This document shows positions 1-9,991 of a DNA stretch of 64,000 nt, piece after piece. Within the stretch, counting starts at the first letter, position 1, and each line of letters begins with the position of its first letter. The notes beneath the pieces were generated by a model. That model was not told where the DNA came from. It ran no database searches and saw only the letters and a program-made list of their open reading frames with translations. Made by a program: the position numbers and the translations under genes. The stretch lies in assembly GCF_000364225.2 (NCBI RefSeq), contig NZ_AQFT02000001.1, forward strand, positions 2,871,501 through 2,935,500. The letters are read 5' to 3'. This DNA comes from Eubacterium plexicaudatum ASF492 (GTDB lineage Bacteria > Bacillota > Clostridia > Lachnospirales > Lachnospiraceae).

Positions 1-1472
1 CCAAAACTCTTGCAATACTTAATCTCTGCAATTGCCCCATAGAAAAATTGGTTCCATTCTCATATATGATGGTTTCGTATTGTTCTGGCAATTTTTCAAT
101 AATCTCATCCATTTCACACTGTTCACATATATCTTTTATTTCTTCCAACGTAATATCCGGATTAATATACCTGAAATTATCCCAAATACTCGCGTTAAAC
201 AGAAAATGCTGCTGACTAACTACTGAAATATAATCACGTATACTTTTTTCTGTCAGATTTTTAATATCAATCCCATTCAATTTAATTGTCCCATTATTTT
301 CTTTATACAACCTCATCATCAAATTTATTAAAGTTGACTTTCCTGAACCACTTTCTCCAACGATTGCCGTAATCTGTCCTTTTACGATCTCTAAATTTAT
401 GTCTTTCAATATTAGTTTATCGCTATATCCATAAGAAACATTTTTTAGTTCAATATCTCCTCCTTCATATAAAATCTCTTGAACTCCAAATTGTTCATGA
501 TACGCATTTCCGTTATCACCAATGTCTTGGAGTCTTAATAAATTAACAATTATTCTCTGGTAATCCGAAACCAGATTTATCAAGGACAAGCTTGAATTGC
601 CAAATTGTTGGCTATAAGATACGAATTGAATAAACTTTTCAATACTTAGAGCCGCTATCACTGTTAAATATGCACCAACTACATATACTGATATTTCCCC
701 CAACATCCCTATAACGGATAATAGTGTTTGAAATCCAATCACAAATAGCGCAAATCCATATGCTTTTTAGTCTTTATTTATTTTGTTCCAAAAACAATTC
801 GGTTTCTATTTCTTTTAGTCCTAATCCCTTTATATTTTTTATCCCTGCTACAGCCTGTTGAATCATACTCACCACAGAATCATTACTTTGTTTTAACTCA
901 ACCTGTTTTTCTCTCATTTTCTTAATGTTAATACTATATAACCATAGAGTAATTGGCATAAGGAATACGGTTATTGCCGTAAGTAGAAGATTAATTCTCA
1001 TCATAATTACTAAAATAATTGTCAACTTACATAAATTTATCAAAGCAGGAACAATCTGATTTGTAATTATATCTACAGACTGCGTAATATCTGTAACGAT
1101 TCTTGCTATAAATATGCCATTTTGTGTTTTATCAAAATAGGACATATTCATTGATAGCATCTTATGAAAATATAGATTCTGCATATCATAAATGACTTGT
1201 TTATTTAAATACGAAGTAACAATACTTTGAGAAAATTTTGTAGTTACCATTACTAAATATACAGAAACCATCATCACAAGAATTGCAATTAAATCATGCA
1301 ATTTCTGTTTAACTAACGCCGTAATAACTTTGGACCATAAAACCGGTTGCAAAACACTGGCAGTCAATCCCAATAATATAACAATGAATAAAGCTAAGCA
1401 GTGAAATTTGTATGGGATAAAATATTTTAAAAAATCTACAAATATTTTTTTTGTTTTCTTCGGCCTATTCAT
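1..1472 (-). CDS. ABC exporter (permease plus ATPase), cut by the left edge, frame broken
   Basis: The first ~230 residues are an exporter-type transmembrane region. Reading then stops near 774, but continues in another frame with the end of the membrane domain (GFALFVIGFQTLL) and an ATPase domain. The ATPase shows Walker A GESGSGKST (about 333-365), a Q-loop SVVSQQ, and the signature-like MGQLQRLSIA at the window edge; the rest lies outside. Adding one base to each of the A-runs at 777-779 and 764-768 gives one continuous protein. ATG at 1472 is preferred over 1478 because AAGGA then sits at a normal distance. It overlaps the end of the radical SAM gene upstream, so the two are probably co-transcribed, and export of the modified peptide is the likely role. 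Substrate is inferred from context only. Confidence 0.75.
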
Positions 1473-2879
1473 ATACATTCTTCCTTAAAAAGGCATTAAG
1501 TCTTTGCCATCTCTCTTCGTCTCCCTTTATTTCTGACAGTTTTTTAATAGTATAAATAGTTACGTGTTTTATTGTTTCACAAAAAATCGGATTGGAAACT
1601 GCTACTTCACCCTTATCAATTTCAAAACTTCCAAGACAAGAAGAACACATCGACCTCGCATAACATTTTTGACAATCTTTTACAACATCTTTGTTATTAA
1701 TTTCATCATCAAACGCATATGCTTTTTTCAAAATGAAATCGGCATCATCTCCAACTATTCCATAGGATATATCTTGTTTAGAAGTATACATAAAGCAGGG
1801 AGAAATCCGTCTATCATGACTTAGGGAAAATGTTTTTACTCCGGCTGGGCAAATTTGCTGCTGACCTTTATGTAAAATCAATCTATAAACAATCCCTAAT
1901 ACAATTGCTGTGGACGTTATCCTATTATTATTCAGCATCTCGTCAAAAGTATAATCGACAGCATCTTCTATATACTGTAAGTATTTGTCGAGGCAATTTA
2001 TAACATTTAACTCATTATCTACTTCTATATTTACTGGTACAATATGAGGTACGGCACAGTCAAACTCATTTTCAAAAAACCGAATTAATTCTACTAAAGT
2101 GACTCCTTGTTTAACGTGTGTAGCTGTATAAGTACATTCGATTCCAATTCTCTTTATCCCACTTTGAACGATCCTCTTATAGTTCTCTCGAATAATCTGA
2201 TATTTACCTTTTTATTAACATCAAAACGTAATTCATTATTGATTTCTTCCGGACCATCCAAACTAATCGTTATTTGAAAATTATATTTTCGCATAATTTC
2301 AATTAGTTCATCATTTAAGCACACCCCATTTGTTACGATTCCAAATCCCGGCATTTCTTTTTTTCTTCCGGATTTAATTTGATATTTAAAAAATTCTACC
2401 GTTCTTTTTATCTGTTTCCAGCACAAAGATGGCTCCCCACCAAAAAACTGTATGTTTTCAATATCTTTAAAGTTATCCATAAAGTAATTTAATCCATCTA
2501 CCAGAATATCTTCCGATATATCGGTTTCTTCATCGTAATCATACATGCCATAATTCGCATAACAATACTTACATCGTAAGTTACACTTGCTAGTTAGTAC
2601 CAAAGCCAACTTATGGATTGTAAAATTGTTTGCTTTACTAATAATGCGCTCTTTACAATGTGTACAATTAACTAAGCAGGAAAAATCTTTGTTATTAATT
2701 TCCTCCAATTTCTTAAAAACGTTTTCATCTTCTACATTATTTTCGAATACGGCTCGAAAACCTCTCATAAATACCGGATCATAAATGCGATAAAAACTGC
2801 TAGTATTAATATGAAACAGTATATCCGCATTGTCATTTCCTTTCAGATATAAAAAATTTTTATGTGCTAACATATTCAT
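1465..2879 (-). CDS. Radical SAM/SPASM peptide maturase, frame broken near 2209
   Basis: Repaired length is about 471 residues. Residues 99-106 hold the radical SAM cluster motif CNLRCKYC, followed by FFGGEPSL and a SPASM-type C-terminal domain with CQKCYARSMCSSC. Such enzymes install cross-links or thioethers in ribosomally made peptides. A second cysteine group with the same spacing, CLVNCTHC (residues 68-75), precedes the radical SAM motif and could bind another cluster. Reading shifts in the five-base run 2209-2213; one added base rejoins both halves. Start at 2879 is chosen for the strong AAGGAGGG site seven bases upstream. The exporter follows, and a kinase/regulator pair precedes it. 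No precursor peptide ORF is visible between 2880 and 3030, so the substrate is unknown. Confidence 0.8.
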
Positions 2880-2997
2880 TTTTCCCTCCTTATCTTTCGT
2901 TGGCATTAGAATACCACATTCCACAAAACATACAATAGCATTTGCAGAATGTACGGATTTCCATGTAAAATTGCAAGTATGCAGTCTGAAAAGCAAT

Positions 2998-3027
2998 AAA
3001 AAAGTACCGGACTGCTGTCTGGTACCT
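2998..3027 (-). terminator. Rho-independent terminator after the kinase gene
   Basis: On the reverse strand a stem of GTACC/GGTAC extended by GAC/GTC is followed by six T. It lies between the kinase stop codon (3034) and the radical SAM start (2879), so the maturase/exporter pair probably has its own promoter. Confidence 0.75.
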
Positions 3028-3033
3028 TGAAAA

Positions 3034-4317
3034 TTATCTGATATTGGTAAATGATATTTGAATAGTAAATTTATTCTTTTCCGGAAACAGTTCAAGTGCT
3101 CCATCATATTTTTTACTATATCTTTTACATTTGACAAACCGATTCCCAGATGTCCCTTTTTGTTGACAACAATCGGTTATTTTGATATAGCACATCTCCC
3201 TTACATGCATTGCTGATATTAATTAGTACAAAATCATTCATTTGACATATACACAAATCAACATATTTACTTCCTTCCGTTACTTTCAGACATGCATCAA
3301 AAGCATTATCCAAAAGATTAGAAAGCATCGTAACCAGGTCTATGTCCTGAATAAATTTCAAATCAATATTTTCACAATTATAATTAAAACACAGGTCATT
3401 ATATTCGGCAAAAGCAATCTTATCATTTACCAGTATATTTATGATCTGGTTATTCGTATGAAATTTTGTGGCCACTTTGTCTACCTCACCCAATAAATCT
3501 GCTGTATATACCTTTGCCTCCGCACTTCTTTCATTATCTTCGCACAAACATTCTATTAAATGCACATGTCGCTTAATATCATGGAATAGTTTCTGTGTAC
3601 TTTCATATTTTCTTTCCAGATCTGCAAAATAACGATTCTGCATCTGGGCCTGCTGCTCTTTCATACGAAGGTGTTCTTCTTTTACTCCCAACTCAGCAAT
3701 TTTATCAAACAAATAATATACAAAATATTAAGTACAAAAATAAGAATGCAGCCCCAAATAGACATAAACAACATTCCTCGATTACTGATTTGAGAGATCA
3801 TAAATGTCATAGTTGCCAAAAGATATAAACTGATAATCGGAACAATAACAATTTTTATTGGCTTTCTTCTTTTCTCGTAAGGCTTCATATACTTTTCCAC
3901 AAAATACACCATACATCTGTAAATCAGAAAAATCATCAGATCCTGAAACAGCTGCCCCGGCCCTATGGAAAAAACAGATGAAAAAATCAACATCTGTATT
4001 AATTGGCTTATAATTTCACTTAACGGAAAAAAGATAATCAACAATAAAATCATAAAAAAATCATTTTTGTTTCCCGCGCCAAATAGATATACGCCTACAA
4101 ATGCAGGTATCACAAACAGCAGCGAAATATTTAAAAACGGCATTGATATGATATTGGATATCAGAAAAAGTCCCCACATGGCTATAAAAATCAAAAAAGC
4201 TTTCCATTTGCCTTTTTCGCTCTTTCCAAACATTCTATTCATAAAGTCAAAGACAATATAAATAGAAACAAAGCTCGAAATTGCCAAAAACAGCAGCTGT
4301 CTTAATATATTAATCAT
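3034..4317 (-). CDS. AgrC-like GHKL sensor histidine kinase, frame broken three times
   Basis: Repaired length is about 428 residues. The first ~210 residues form a multi-pass membrane sensor. A coiled linker then leads to an H-box (FHDIKRH), an N-box (LSNLLDNAFDAC) and a G-box (GHLGIGLSNV), the layout of peptide-pheromone kinases of the AgrC/ComD type. The frame breaks at runs 3722-3725, 3157-3161 and 3109-3114; one added base at each gives a clean protein ending at 3034. The start overlaps the end of the LytTR regulator gene by a few bases, so the two are translationally coupled. The likely role is sensing a secreted peptide and controlling the adjacent maturase/exporter genes. That role is inferred. 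Confidence 0.75.
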
Positions 4318-5053
4318 GTGGTACTCCTTTACACATATCTATTGTTTTCATAAAATAATGATTCATAGCCTTTTTAAATTCCGAAACTTTTCTCTGCGAT
4401 AATGGAATTTCAATATCGTTGACCATATAAACCGTATAATTTTTTATTCCTACCACATAATCCAAATTAACCAAAAAACTGGAATGTGGACTTTTAAAAT
4501 CGTAAGGCTCCAATAACTTTGCCAGAGAAGATATTTTTTGCACCATTCGATATTCATTCGTAAAGGTAATAATACTGATTTTTCGATTACTACTCTCAAA
4601 ATACAAAATATCTTTCACTTTCAGGTTAATTAAGCCATCTACCGTTTCAAATTTTATACTGATATCATTTTGCTCTTCCCGCATATACTTCTGAATATCC
4701 GATAGCTGTTTAAAAATCTGTTCTGTTGTCGATGGTTTTTCCACATATCCAAAAGCCCTGACAGTAAAAGCAGCGCCTTTATAGTTTTTATAATTCGTAA
4801 TAAACACTATTTTCACAAGCTTATCGACTCTTCGGATAAGCTTTGCAATTTGTATTCCATTACTGTCCGACAGTTCGATATCTAAAAAAATAATATCGGC
4901 ACGCTGCTTATTTACCCGATTGATCAAACTGCTTCCACTGTTAAAAGTTTCTACTTCATACTCACTGGGATAAGTTTCAAAATAATTCCGTATCTGTGTG
5001 CGGATTAAATCTGTGATTTCTTTTTCGTCATCGCATACATAAATCTTTAACAT
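4310..5053 (-). CDS. LytTR-family response regulator (AgrA-like)
   Basis: 247 residues. The N-terminal receiver carries the acidic pair CDDE and the phospho-acceptor in FLDIELSD, with a conserved lysine in YVEKPS. The C-terminal ~100 residues are a LytTR DNA-binding domain (FKSPHSSFLVNLDYV, PLSQRK). ATG at 5053 follows an AGGATGG ribosome site; an in-frame ATG at 5074 lacks one. It is the first gene of the kinase pair and probably activates the radical SAM/exporter genes downstream. The whole block to position 1 is clearly richer in A and T than the genes to its right. Confidence 0.88.
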   Translation of the reverse strand: MLKIYVCDDEKEITDLIRTQIRNYFETYPSEYEVETFNSGSSLINRVNKQRADIIFLDIELSDSNGIQIAKLIRRVDKLVKIVFITNYKNYKGAAFTVRAFGYVEKPSTTEQIFKQLSDIQKYMREEQNDISIKFETVDGLINLKVKDILYFESSNRKISIITFTNEYRMVQKISSLAKLLEPYDFKSPHSSFLVNLDYVVGIKNYTVYMVNDIEIPLSQRKVSEFKKAMNHYFMKTIDMCKGVPHD

Positions 5054-5124
5054 CTGTTTTCCATCCTGTATCACGTTGTTTTCACAATACTATTATAAAG
5101 TTTTTGCAAAAAAACACAAGACCC

Positions 5125-6497
5125 TCACACCTCCAGCCACTTCTCCCGAAACAATCTCACTAGAAACAATATCCCACGTATGCACAGCTCCACACACATC
5201 GCAATCCATACTCCCGTAAGTCCGATACGAGGCGCCAAGAAAGCAGCCATCGTAATCCGAATCCCCCACATGCTGACCAGATTCATCACACTTGGTATGA
5301 GTGTGTCTCCCGCACCTCGAAGCGCTCCGGCAGTCACGATCGAGCAGGCAAAAAACGGCTCCGCAAACGCCTCAATCCGCAGCACTTTCACACCCAGTTG
5401 CTGTACGGCCGTATCCGGTGTCAGCATTGCAAACATCTGCGGTGCAAATACGAACATAATACATGCAGTCACTGACATCATCAACGCGCCCAGCAAAACC
5501 GACAGCCGCGCAAATCCCCGTGCCTGCTTTTTTCTCTTGCACCGATACTCTGGCCTACGAGAGTCGTTGCAGCCGATGCTACCCCATATCCGGGCATATA
5601 ACAAAGACTTTCCGCCGTAACAGCCAGGGAATTTGCCGCTACGGACACCGTTCCAAGCGGTGATACGATTTTTGTGGACACAATCTGCGCTCCACTCACG
5701 ACCCCATGTTCAAATGCCATCGGCAGCGCAATGCGAACCGCCTTCTTTATACAATGCCGGTTCAAAGCCCAGCTTCCTTTTTGGGTTAATCTCATCGTTT
5801 TTGATCGAACACAAAGCATATACAGCATTGCCACCGCCGTCACAACCTCGGAAAGCGCCGTTCCAAGCGCCGCGCCTGCCACACCCATCCCGGCCCGCGG
5901 CAACGCCACACGCAAACTGCCCATCTGAAACGTTCCGGATGGAAAAATCAAAAAAAAGTTAAATATAATATCCAGTACGCACATCAGTGCATTTAAAAAA
6001 CTGGGCGTTTTCATATCGCCGCTGCACTGCAGCATACTTCCTCCCAGCTGACGGAACTGTAACGCAGGCAGCGCACAGGCATAAATAAAAAAATATCCGG
6101 ACGCATCCCGGCATACTTCTTCCTCTCCGCCCAGCCAGTGCGGCAGGCTGCCGCTGATCAGTGCACACGAAACGGACAGCAGCAGCGCAACGAGTGCCGT
6201 AACCAGTAATGACTGGCGCAGAACGTCCCTTGCCGCTTCCGTATCTTTTGCTCCGATATGATGCGCTGTCTGTACCGAAAATCCCATCGCCGCACTGATG
6301 CAGATCCCTCCAACCAGCCATGTCGAACTCGACATCAGCCCGATGGAAGCCGTTGCATTTTTTCCAAGACTGCCGACCATAGCCGCATCTATGTATTGCA
6401 TAACGATCGAACCGATCTCAGCCAAAATGGCCGGGATACTAAGCTTTAGCACGAATGCTGCCTGCTGTCCTGACGATAATGTTCCGTAGCTGTTCAA
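5125..6497 (-). CDS. MATE-family multidrug efflux protein, frame broken at 5528-5533
   Basis: Repaired length about 457 residues, normal for MATE/NorM/DinF-type cation antiporters with twelve membrane segments. The N-terminal reading ends soon after VGQSIGARE; the rest (KKQARGFARLSVLLGALMM onward) is in the next frame, and one extra A in the six-base run joins them. The start is a TTG at 6497 with AGAGGG upstream. It probably exports cationic or organic compounds in exchange for sodium or protons. It stands alone between the AT-rich block and the fructoselysine locus, with a terminator of that locus just upstream. Confidence 0.85.
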
Positions 6498-6535
6498 ACT
6501 GACACCCTCTTTCTATGTATTTTATCGAAATAACA

Positions 6536-6582
6536 GAAAAAAAGAAAGCGTTTTGGCCGGGCAGCTATGCACGGCCAAAACG
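6536..6582 (-). terminator. Terminator of the fructoselysine operon
   Basis: On the reverse strand an 11-bp perfect stem (CGTTTTGGCCG with CGGCCAAAACG) is followed by a T-rich tract. It sits directly after the deglycase gene, the last gene of the operon. Confidence 0.85.
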
Positions 6583-6589
6583 TAACTTT

Positions 6590-7603
6590 TTAATATGCAA
6601 ACTGACGATAATATCTGCGGATCACCATCGGATGTCTGAATTCATCTTCCAGATGTGCATCAACGCGGTTGTTTACCGCATGCATTACCAGATGTGAGAT
6701 CGAACCCCGGAACGGATCGCTGATCCCTGCCAGCTCATAATCTTTGCTGTCGATAATTGTATAATTTTTGCAGACCTTCGGCAGGAACCCTGCAACACGT
6801 TCTGCCAGCGGACGCTGCTCATCTTCCCCCATAAACAGTGTAACCGGTGTTTCGGCATCCACTACTTCCAACATGCCGTGGAAAAATTCCGCACATGTAA
6901 TGGATTTTGTACGAATCCAGAGCTGTTCTTCCCAGTAGCACATTGCATAAGAATACGTAGCGCCCCACTGATCGCCGCTGCCTACAAAGTAATGCGGCAT
7001 ATCCGGATTTGCCTTTACATATGCGTAAATTTCCTTTGCATACTCTGCTGCCCATGCGTCAGCCTTTTTCTCCACTTCCACCAGCGCTTTTGCCAGATGC
7101 GCTTCCATTTCCTTATTATACGCATCGTATTCCGGGAATTCTCCATTGTTATACATCAGCCGGTTGGCAGTCATGAAAAATTTAAGCTGTTCGTTTTCCG
7201 GATAAGAGATGCACCAGTCGCAGAGCTTTACAATTTCCGCTTCCGCTTTATCTACAAATCCAAATACTCTTGCACCTGTTTCTTTTGCTTTTTCAACGGC
7301 CTTTACCATCTCTTCCGTACTTCCGGTCACGGATGAAAAAATAACGACCGAATCTTTCGTAAATCGTTTATTTCCCGTTGTAATGAACTCAGCCGCATTT
7401 TCTACGTAAACAGGGAGCGCACTTCTGCCTCTCATATACACTTCTACCTGAAGGCTGGACGCCCAGGTGCCGCCGATGCCGATAAAAAAGATCCGGTCAA
7501 AGCCTTTTTGCTGTATTTCGTCTACAACCTTTTCAATTTCACCTCTTAATGCCAATCCTCCGTTTACGCTGTCTATCTGCTTCTGTTCATCAAATTTTAA
7601 CAT
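6590..7603 (-). CDS. frlB: SIS-domain deglycase, fructoselysine-6-phosphate deglycase-like
   Basis: 337 residues with two sugar-isomerase (SIS) domains; the first shows FFIGIGGTWASS and SSVTGSTEEMV, and the protein ends in a tail like HPMVIRRYYRQFAY, reminiscent of FrlB. FrlB-type enzymes split fructoselysine 6-phosphate into glucose 6-phosphate and lysine. The assignment rests on neighbours: FrlA-, FrlC- and FrlD-type genes lie upstream on the same strand. A related glucoselysine deglycase or another Amadori substrate cannot be excluded. It is the last gene of the unit and is preceded by a GntR regulator 22 bp away. Confidence 0.8.
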   Translation of the reverse strand: MLKFDEQKQIDSVNGGLALRGEIEKVVDEIQQKGFDRIFFIGIGGTWASSLQVEVYMRGRSALPVYVENAAEFITTGNKRFTKDSVVIFSSVTGSTEEMVKAVEKAKETGARVFGFVDKAEAEIVKLCDWCISYPENEQLKFFMTANRLMYNNGEFPEYDAYNKEMEAHLAKALVEVEKKADAWAAEYAKEIYAYVKANPDMPHYFVGSGDQWGATYSYAMCYWEEQLWIRTKSITCAEFFHGMLEVVDAETPVTLFMGEDEQRPLAERVAGFLPKVCKNYTIIDSKDYELAGISDPFRGSISHLVMHAVNNRVDAHLEDEFRHPMVIRRYYRQFAY

Positions 7604-7625
7604 TTTATTGTCCTCCCTAACGCTC

Positions 7626-8354
7626 TTATTTATGGAAATGGACCGTAAAATTGCATTTATCTCCTCTCGTATAAGATCTCGAATATTCGATTACCATATT
7701 TTCCTCATCATATGTCGTACACGAGAACAAAAATACGGTCTGTTCTTTGTTAATATTAATCATTCTCGCGTCGGACTGTGTCAGCTGGGCCAGGTCCAGC
7801 ACCTGCCAGGCTTTTACCGGATTAATCCCATAAAACTTATAAATTTCAAACATGCTGAATACGGAAAGATCAATATTTTCCACATTCGGCACCAGATTGT
7901 ATGGGATAAAAATCTCCTGAAGGGCAATCGGCTCCTCATCCGCATAGTCCAGACGTTTAATATAATAAATCAAATCATCTTTGTGGATATTCAGTATGGA
8001 CGCATATTTTTCTCCGGCCGGTCTCTTGCCTCTTTGCAGAATCTTTTTGCCGGATAGGACATTTCGATCTTTCATTGTCTGAGAGAAGCCGCCAAGCACT
8101 TCCAGATCACGCTCATATTTGGCCATCACATAAACGCCTTTGCCTTTTACACGTTTTAATAATCCCTCATTTACCAGTGCATCAATCGCATTGCGTACCG
8201 TCAGCCGGTTCACGCCGTATGTATCTGCAAGTGCGTTTTCTGACGGTATGGCCGTGCCCGGAGCGTATTCTCCATCTTCTATTTTTGAACGCACAACTTC
8301 CCGCAGCTGAATATACACCGGTGTCAAATAGTCTATCCCTGTTGATTCTGACAA
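7626..8354 (-). CDS. GntR-family regulator with UTRA effector domain (first of two)
   Basis: 242 residues. An N-terminal winged helix (SENALADTYGVNRLTVRNAIDAL) is followed by a UTRA ligand-binding domain. UTRA regulators commonly bind phosphorylated sugars, and FrlR of Escherichia coli belongs to this family. The start is TTG at 8354 behind an AAAGGGGA site. It lies between the first kinase and the deglycase, so it most likely responds to a phosphorylated Amadori compound and represses this locus. Which of the two regulators controls which promoter cannot be told from sequence. Confidence 0.85.
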   Translation of the reverse strand: MSESTGIDYLTPVYIQLREVVRSKIEDGEYAPGTAIPSENALADTYGVNRLTVRNAIDALVNEGLLKRVKGKGVYVMAKYERDLEVLGGFSQTMKDRNVLSGKKILQRGKRPAGEKYASILNIHKDDLIYYIKRLDYADEEPIALQEIFIPYNLVPNVENIDLSVFSMFEIYKFYGINPVKAWQVLDLAQLTQSDARMININKEQTVFLFSCTTYDEENMVIEYSRSYTRGDKCNFTVHFHK

Positions 8355-8373
8355 AACAAACGTCCCCTTTCTC

Positions 8374-9159
8374 CTACCAGGCGCCGTTATACTCCAAAGT
8401 CATACTGGAATTTGCAGCGCCTGCTTTCATACATTCCTCTACTGTTTTTCCCTCTAATATTCCTTTTAAAAATCCGGCAATATAACTGTCACCGGCACCC
8501 ATCGTATCTACAACATTACATGGAACAATGCCAAACGTCCGATATTGCTCTCCGTCATATACGATGCTTCCTTTGTCGCCCAATGTCGTAATGACCAGCT
8601 TCGGGCCGCGTGCATGAATGGCTTTCATCTGTTCCCGCAGCTGCTGCGTATCCCCGTCATCCGTTGCAAAAAACAGATAATCGGTAGCCGGAACAGCAAT
8701 GCGCGCCGCCTCATCGTCCGGACGTGTAGCCGCATCAAATGCGGTTTTAATTCCTCTGTTATGAATCTGCTCCAGTTCATTGTGAATATTTCCCCACAAT
8801 CCTGTCACAACCATATCATGTCCACACAGAAAATCAATTTCTTCATCTGTCAGCTTAAAATCCGCCAGTACGCCTTCTTCATAATCGCCAAAGACACGTT
8901 CTCCGTCCACAAGTTCCACATGGGTAACTGCCGTATTCCCTTCTTCAACCCGGATATGCGATACGTCTACGCCTTTTTCTCCGATCTTCTCTTTCATGAG
9001 CGCACCATACCGATCCGAACCTACGACACCCGTATAAGAAGCTTCTCCGCCCAGGCGCACAAAATATACCGCTACATTTACCGGATTTCCGCCCGGATAT
9101 GCTGTTCCCATATTTTCATATACATCCATACAGTTATCGCCAACCGCAGCCAATTTCAT
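8374..9159 (-). CDS. frlD: PfkB-family fructoselysine 6-kinase
   Basis: 261 residues. The N-terminus (LAAVGDNCMDVYENMGTAYP), the GGNPVNVAVY segment, VFGDYEEGVLADF and the nucleotide-site motif DTMGAGDSYIAGF match remembered FrlD closely. It phosphorylates fructoselysine at O6 for the deglycase. ATG at 9159 has GGAGGG upstream; the in-frame ATG at 9180 would overlap the preceding stop and has none. The gene sits between two UTRA regulators in the transcription unit that starts near 9950. A paralogue lies at 13577-14368. Confidence 0.88.
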   Translation of the reverse strand: MKLAAVGDNCMDVYENMGTAYPGGNPVNVAVYFVRLGGEASYTGVVGSDRYGALMKEKIGEKGVDVSHIRVEEGNTAVTHVELVDGERVFGDYEEGVLADFKLTDEEIDFLCGHDMVVTGLWGNIHNELEQIHNRGIKTAFDAATRPDDEAARIAVPATDYLFFATDDGDTQQLREQMKAIHARGPKLVITTLGDKGSIVYDGEQYRTFGIVPCNVVDTMGAGDSYIAGFLKGILEGKTVEECMKAGAANSSMTLEYNGAW

Positions 9160-9176
9160 CTTTAATCCCTCCGTCT

Positions 9177-9908
9177 TCACGAGACAGGCTGTTTGCGTGT
9201 AAGTTCGCTGGCAAGGCAGATATACTGCGCAAGGGTAACTTCTTTAAAACACTCGAAAACCATATTCTGATGATCAATCGTAATCCCGGACTGGTAAAGT
9301 ACAGGGTCTCCTGCCTTTACCATCAGATATTCCGCTTCCTTTTCATCACAGGTAGAAATGCTCAGATTTTCATTTCCGCTTTTTACTTCTACGCCGTAAC
9401 GCTTCCGTAATACCCCATATAACGATTCTTTTGCAAAATCATATTGATCCACATCCGGAAAACGTTCCGCATCCAGATAAATCTGTGACAAAGTAACCGG
9501 TATCCCATCCAGGCTGCGCACGCGTTCCAGCCGCCATAATTTATGACCCAGCGGAAGCTTCATCTTGCGCCCGATATGCTTGGAAGTCTCACAAATGGAA
9601 AGCTCCAGCACCCTGCTTGTAATTTCTCTGCCCATATCGGCTGCTGTCTGGTACAGCCCTCTTACGTCCTGCAGGTTGCGGACAAGTTTTTCCCTTGCAA
9701 CATACGTTCCCGATCCGTTTTTATTATATATTTTCCCCTGCGATATTAACTGCCTGATCGCACTGCGCAGTGTAGATCTGTTAAAATCCCACATTTCACA
9801 CATCATGCGTTCGGAAGGCAGCTTATCTCCTGCCTGCAGCCTGTTGCTTATTATATAATTTTCTATTTTTTCCATTGCCTCATCACGAGGTTTTTGACTT
9901 AATTTCAT
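9177..9908 (-). CDS. GntR-family regulator with UTRA effector domain (second of two)
   Basis: 243 residues: a winged helix (SERMMCEMWDFNRSTLRSAI) followed by a UTRA domain. It is the first gene behind its own promoter (9958-9986), just downstream of the permease gene, and leads the kinase/regulator/deglycase unit. It differs considerably from the neighbouring UTRA regulator, so the two probably bind different ligands or operators. Carrying two such regulators in one Amadori locus, along with two kinases, suggests two related substrates. Confidence 0.85.
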   Translation of the reverse strand: MKLSQKPRDEAMEKIENYIISNRLQAGDKLPSERMMCEMWDFNRSTLRSAIRQLISQGKIYNKNGSGTYVAREKLVRNLQDVRGLYQTAADMGREITSRVLELSICETSKHIGRKMKLPLGHKLWRLERVRSLDGIPVTLSQIYLDAERFPDVDQYDFAKESLYGVLRKRYGVEVKSGNENLSISTCDEKEAEYLMVKAGDPVLYQSGITIDHQNMVFECFKEVTLAQYICLASELTRKQPVS

Positions 9909-9957
9909 GACAGATATTCTCCGATTTCATTTTTCGTCCAATCGCTTTTTACCTATA

Positions 9958-9986
9958 ATCTTAGAACATCCGTCAGGAAAAGTCAA
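9958..9986 (-). promoter_or_regulatory. Promoter of the regulator-kinase-deglycase unit
   Basis: Reverse strand: TTGACT at 9981-9986, a 17-bp spacer and TAAGAT at 9958-9963, about 50 bp upstream of the second GntR gene. It splits the locus into two transcription units. Confidence 0.65.
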
Positions 9987-9991
9987 CACGG

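Noticed and set aside
2587..3030. Short forward-strand ORFs over the radical SAM gene as peptide precursors
   Set aside because: They lack ribosome sites and are antisense shadows of the maturase coding sequence.
3034..4317. Programmed frameshifting in the kinase and in other broken genes
   Set aside because: Breaks lack slippery-site plus structure layouts, occur in unrelated genes at random positions, and are nearly all single-base losses in homopolymers.
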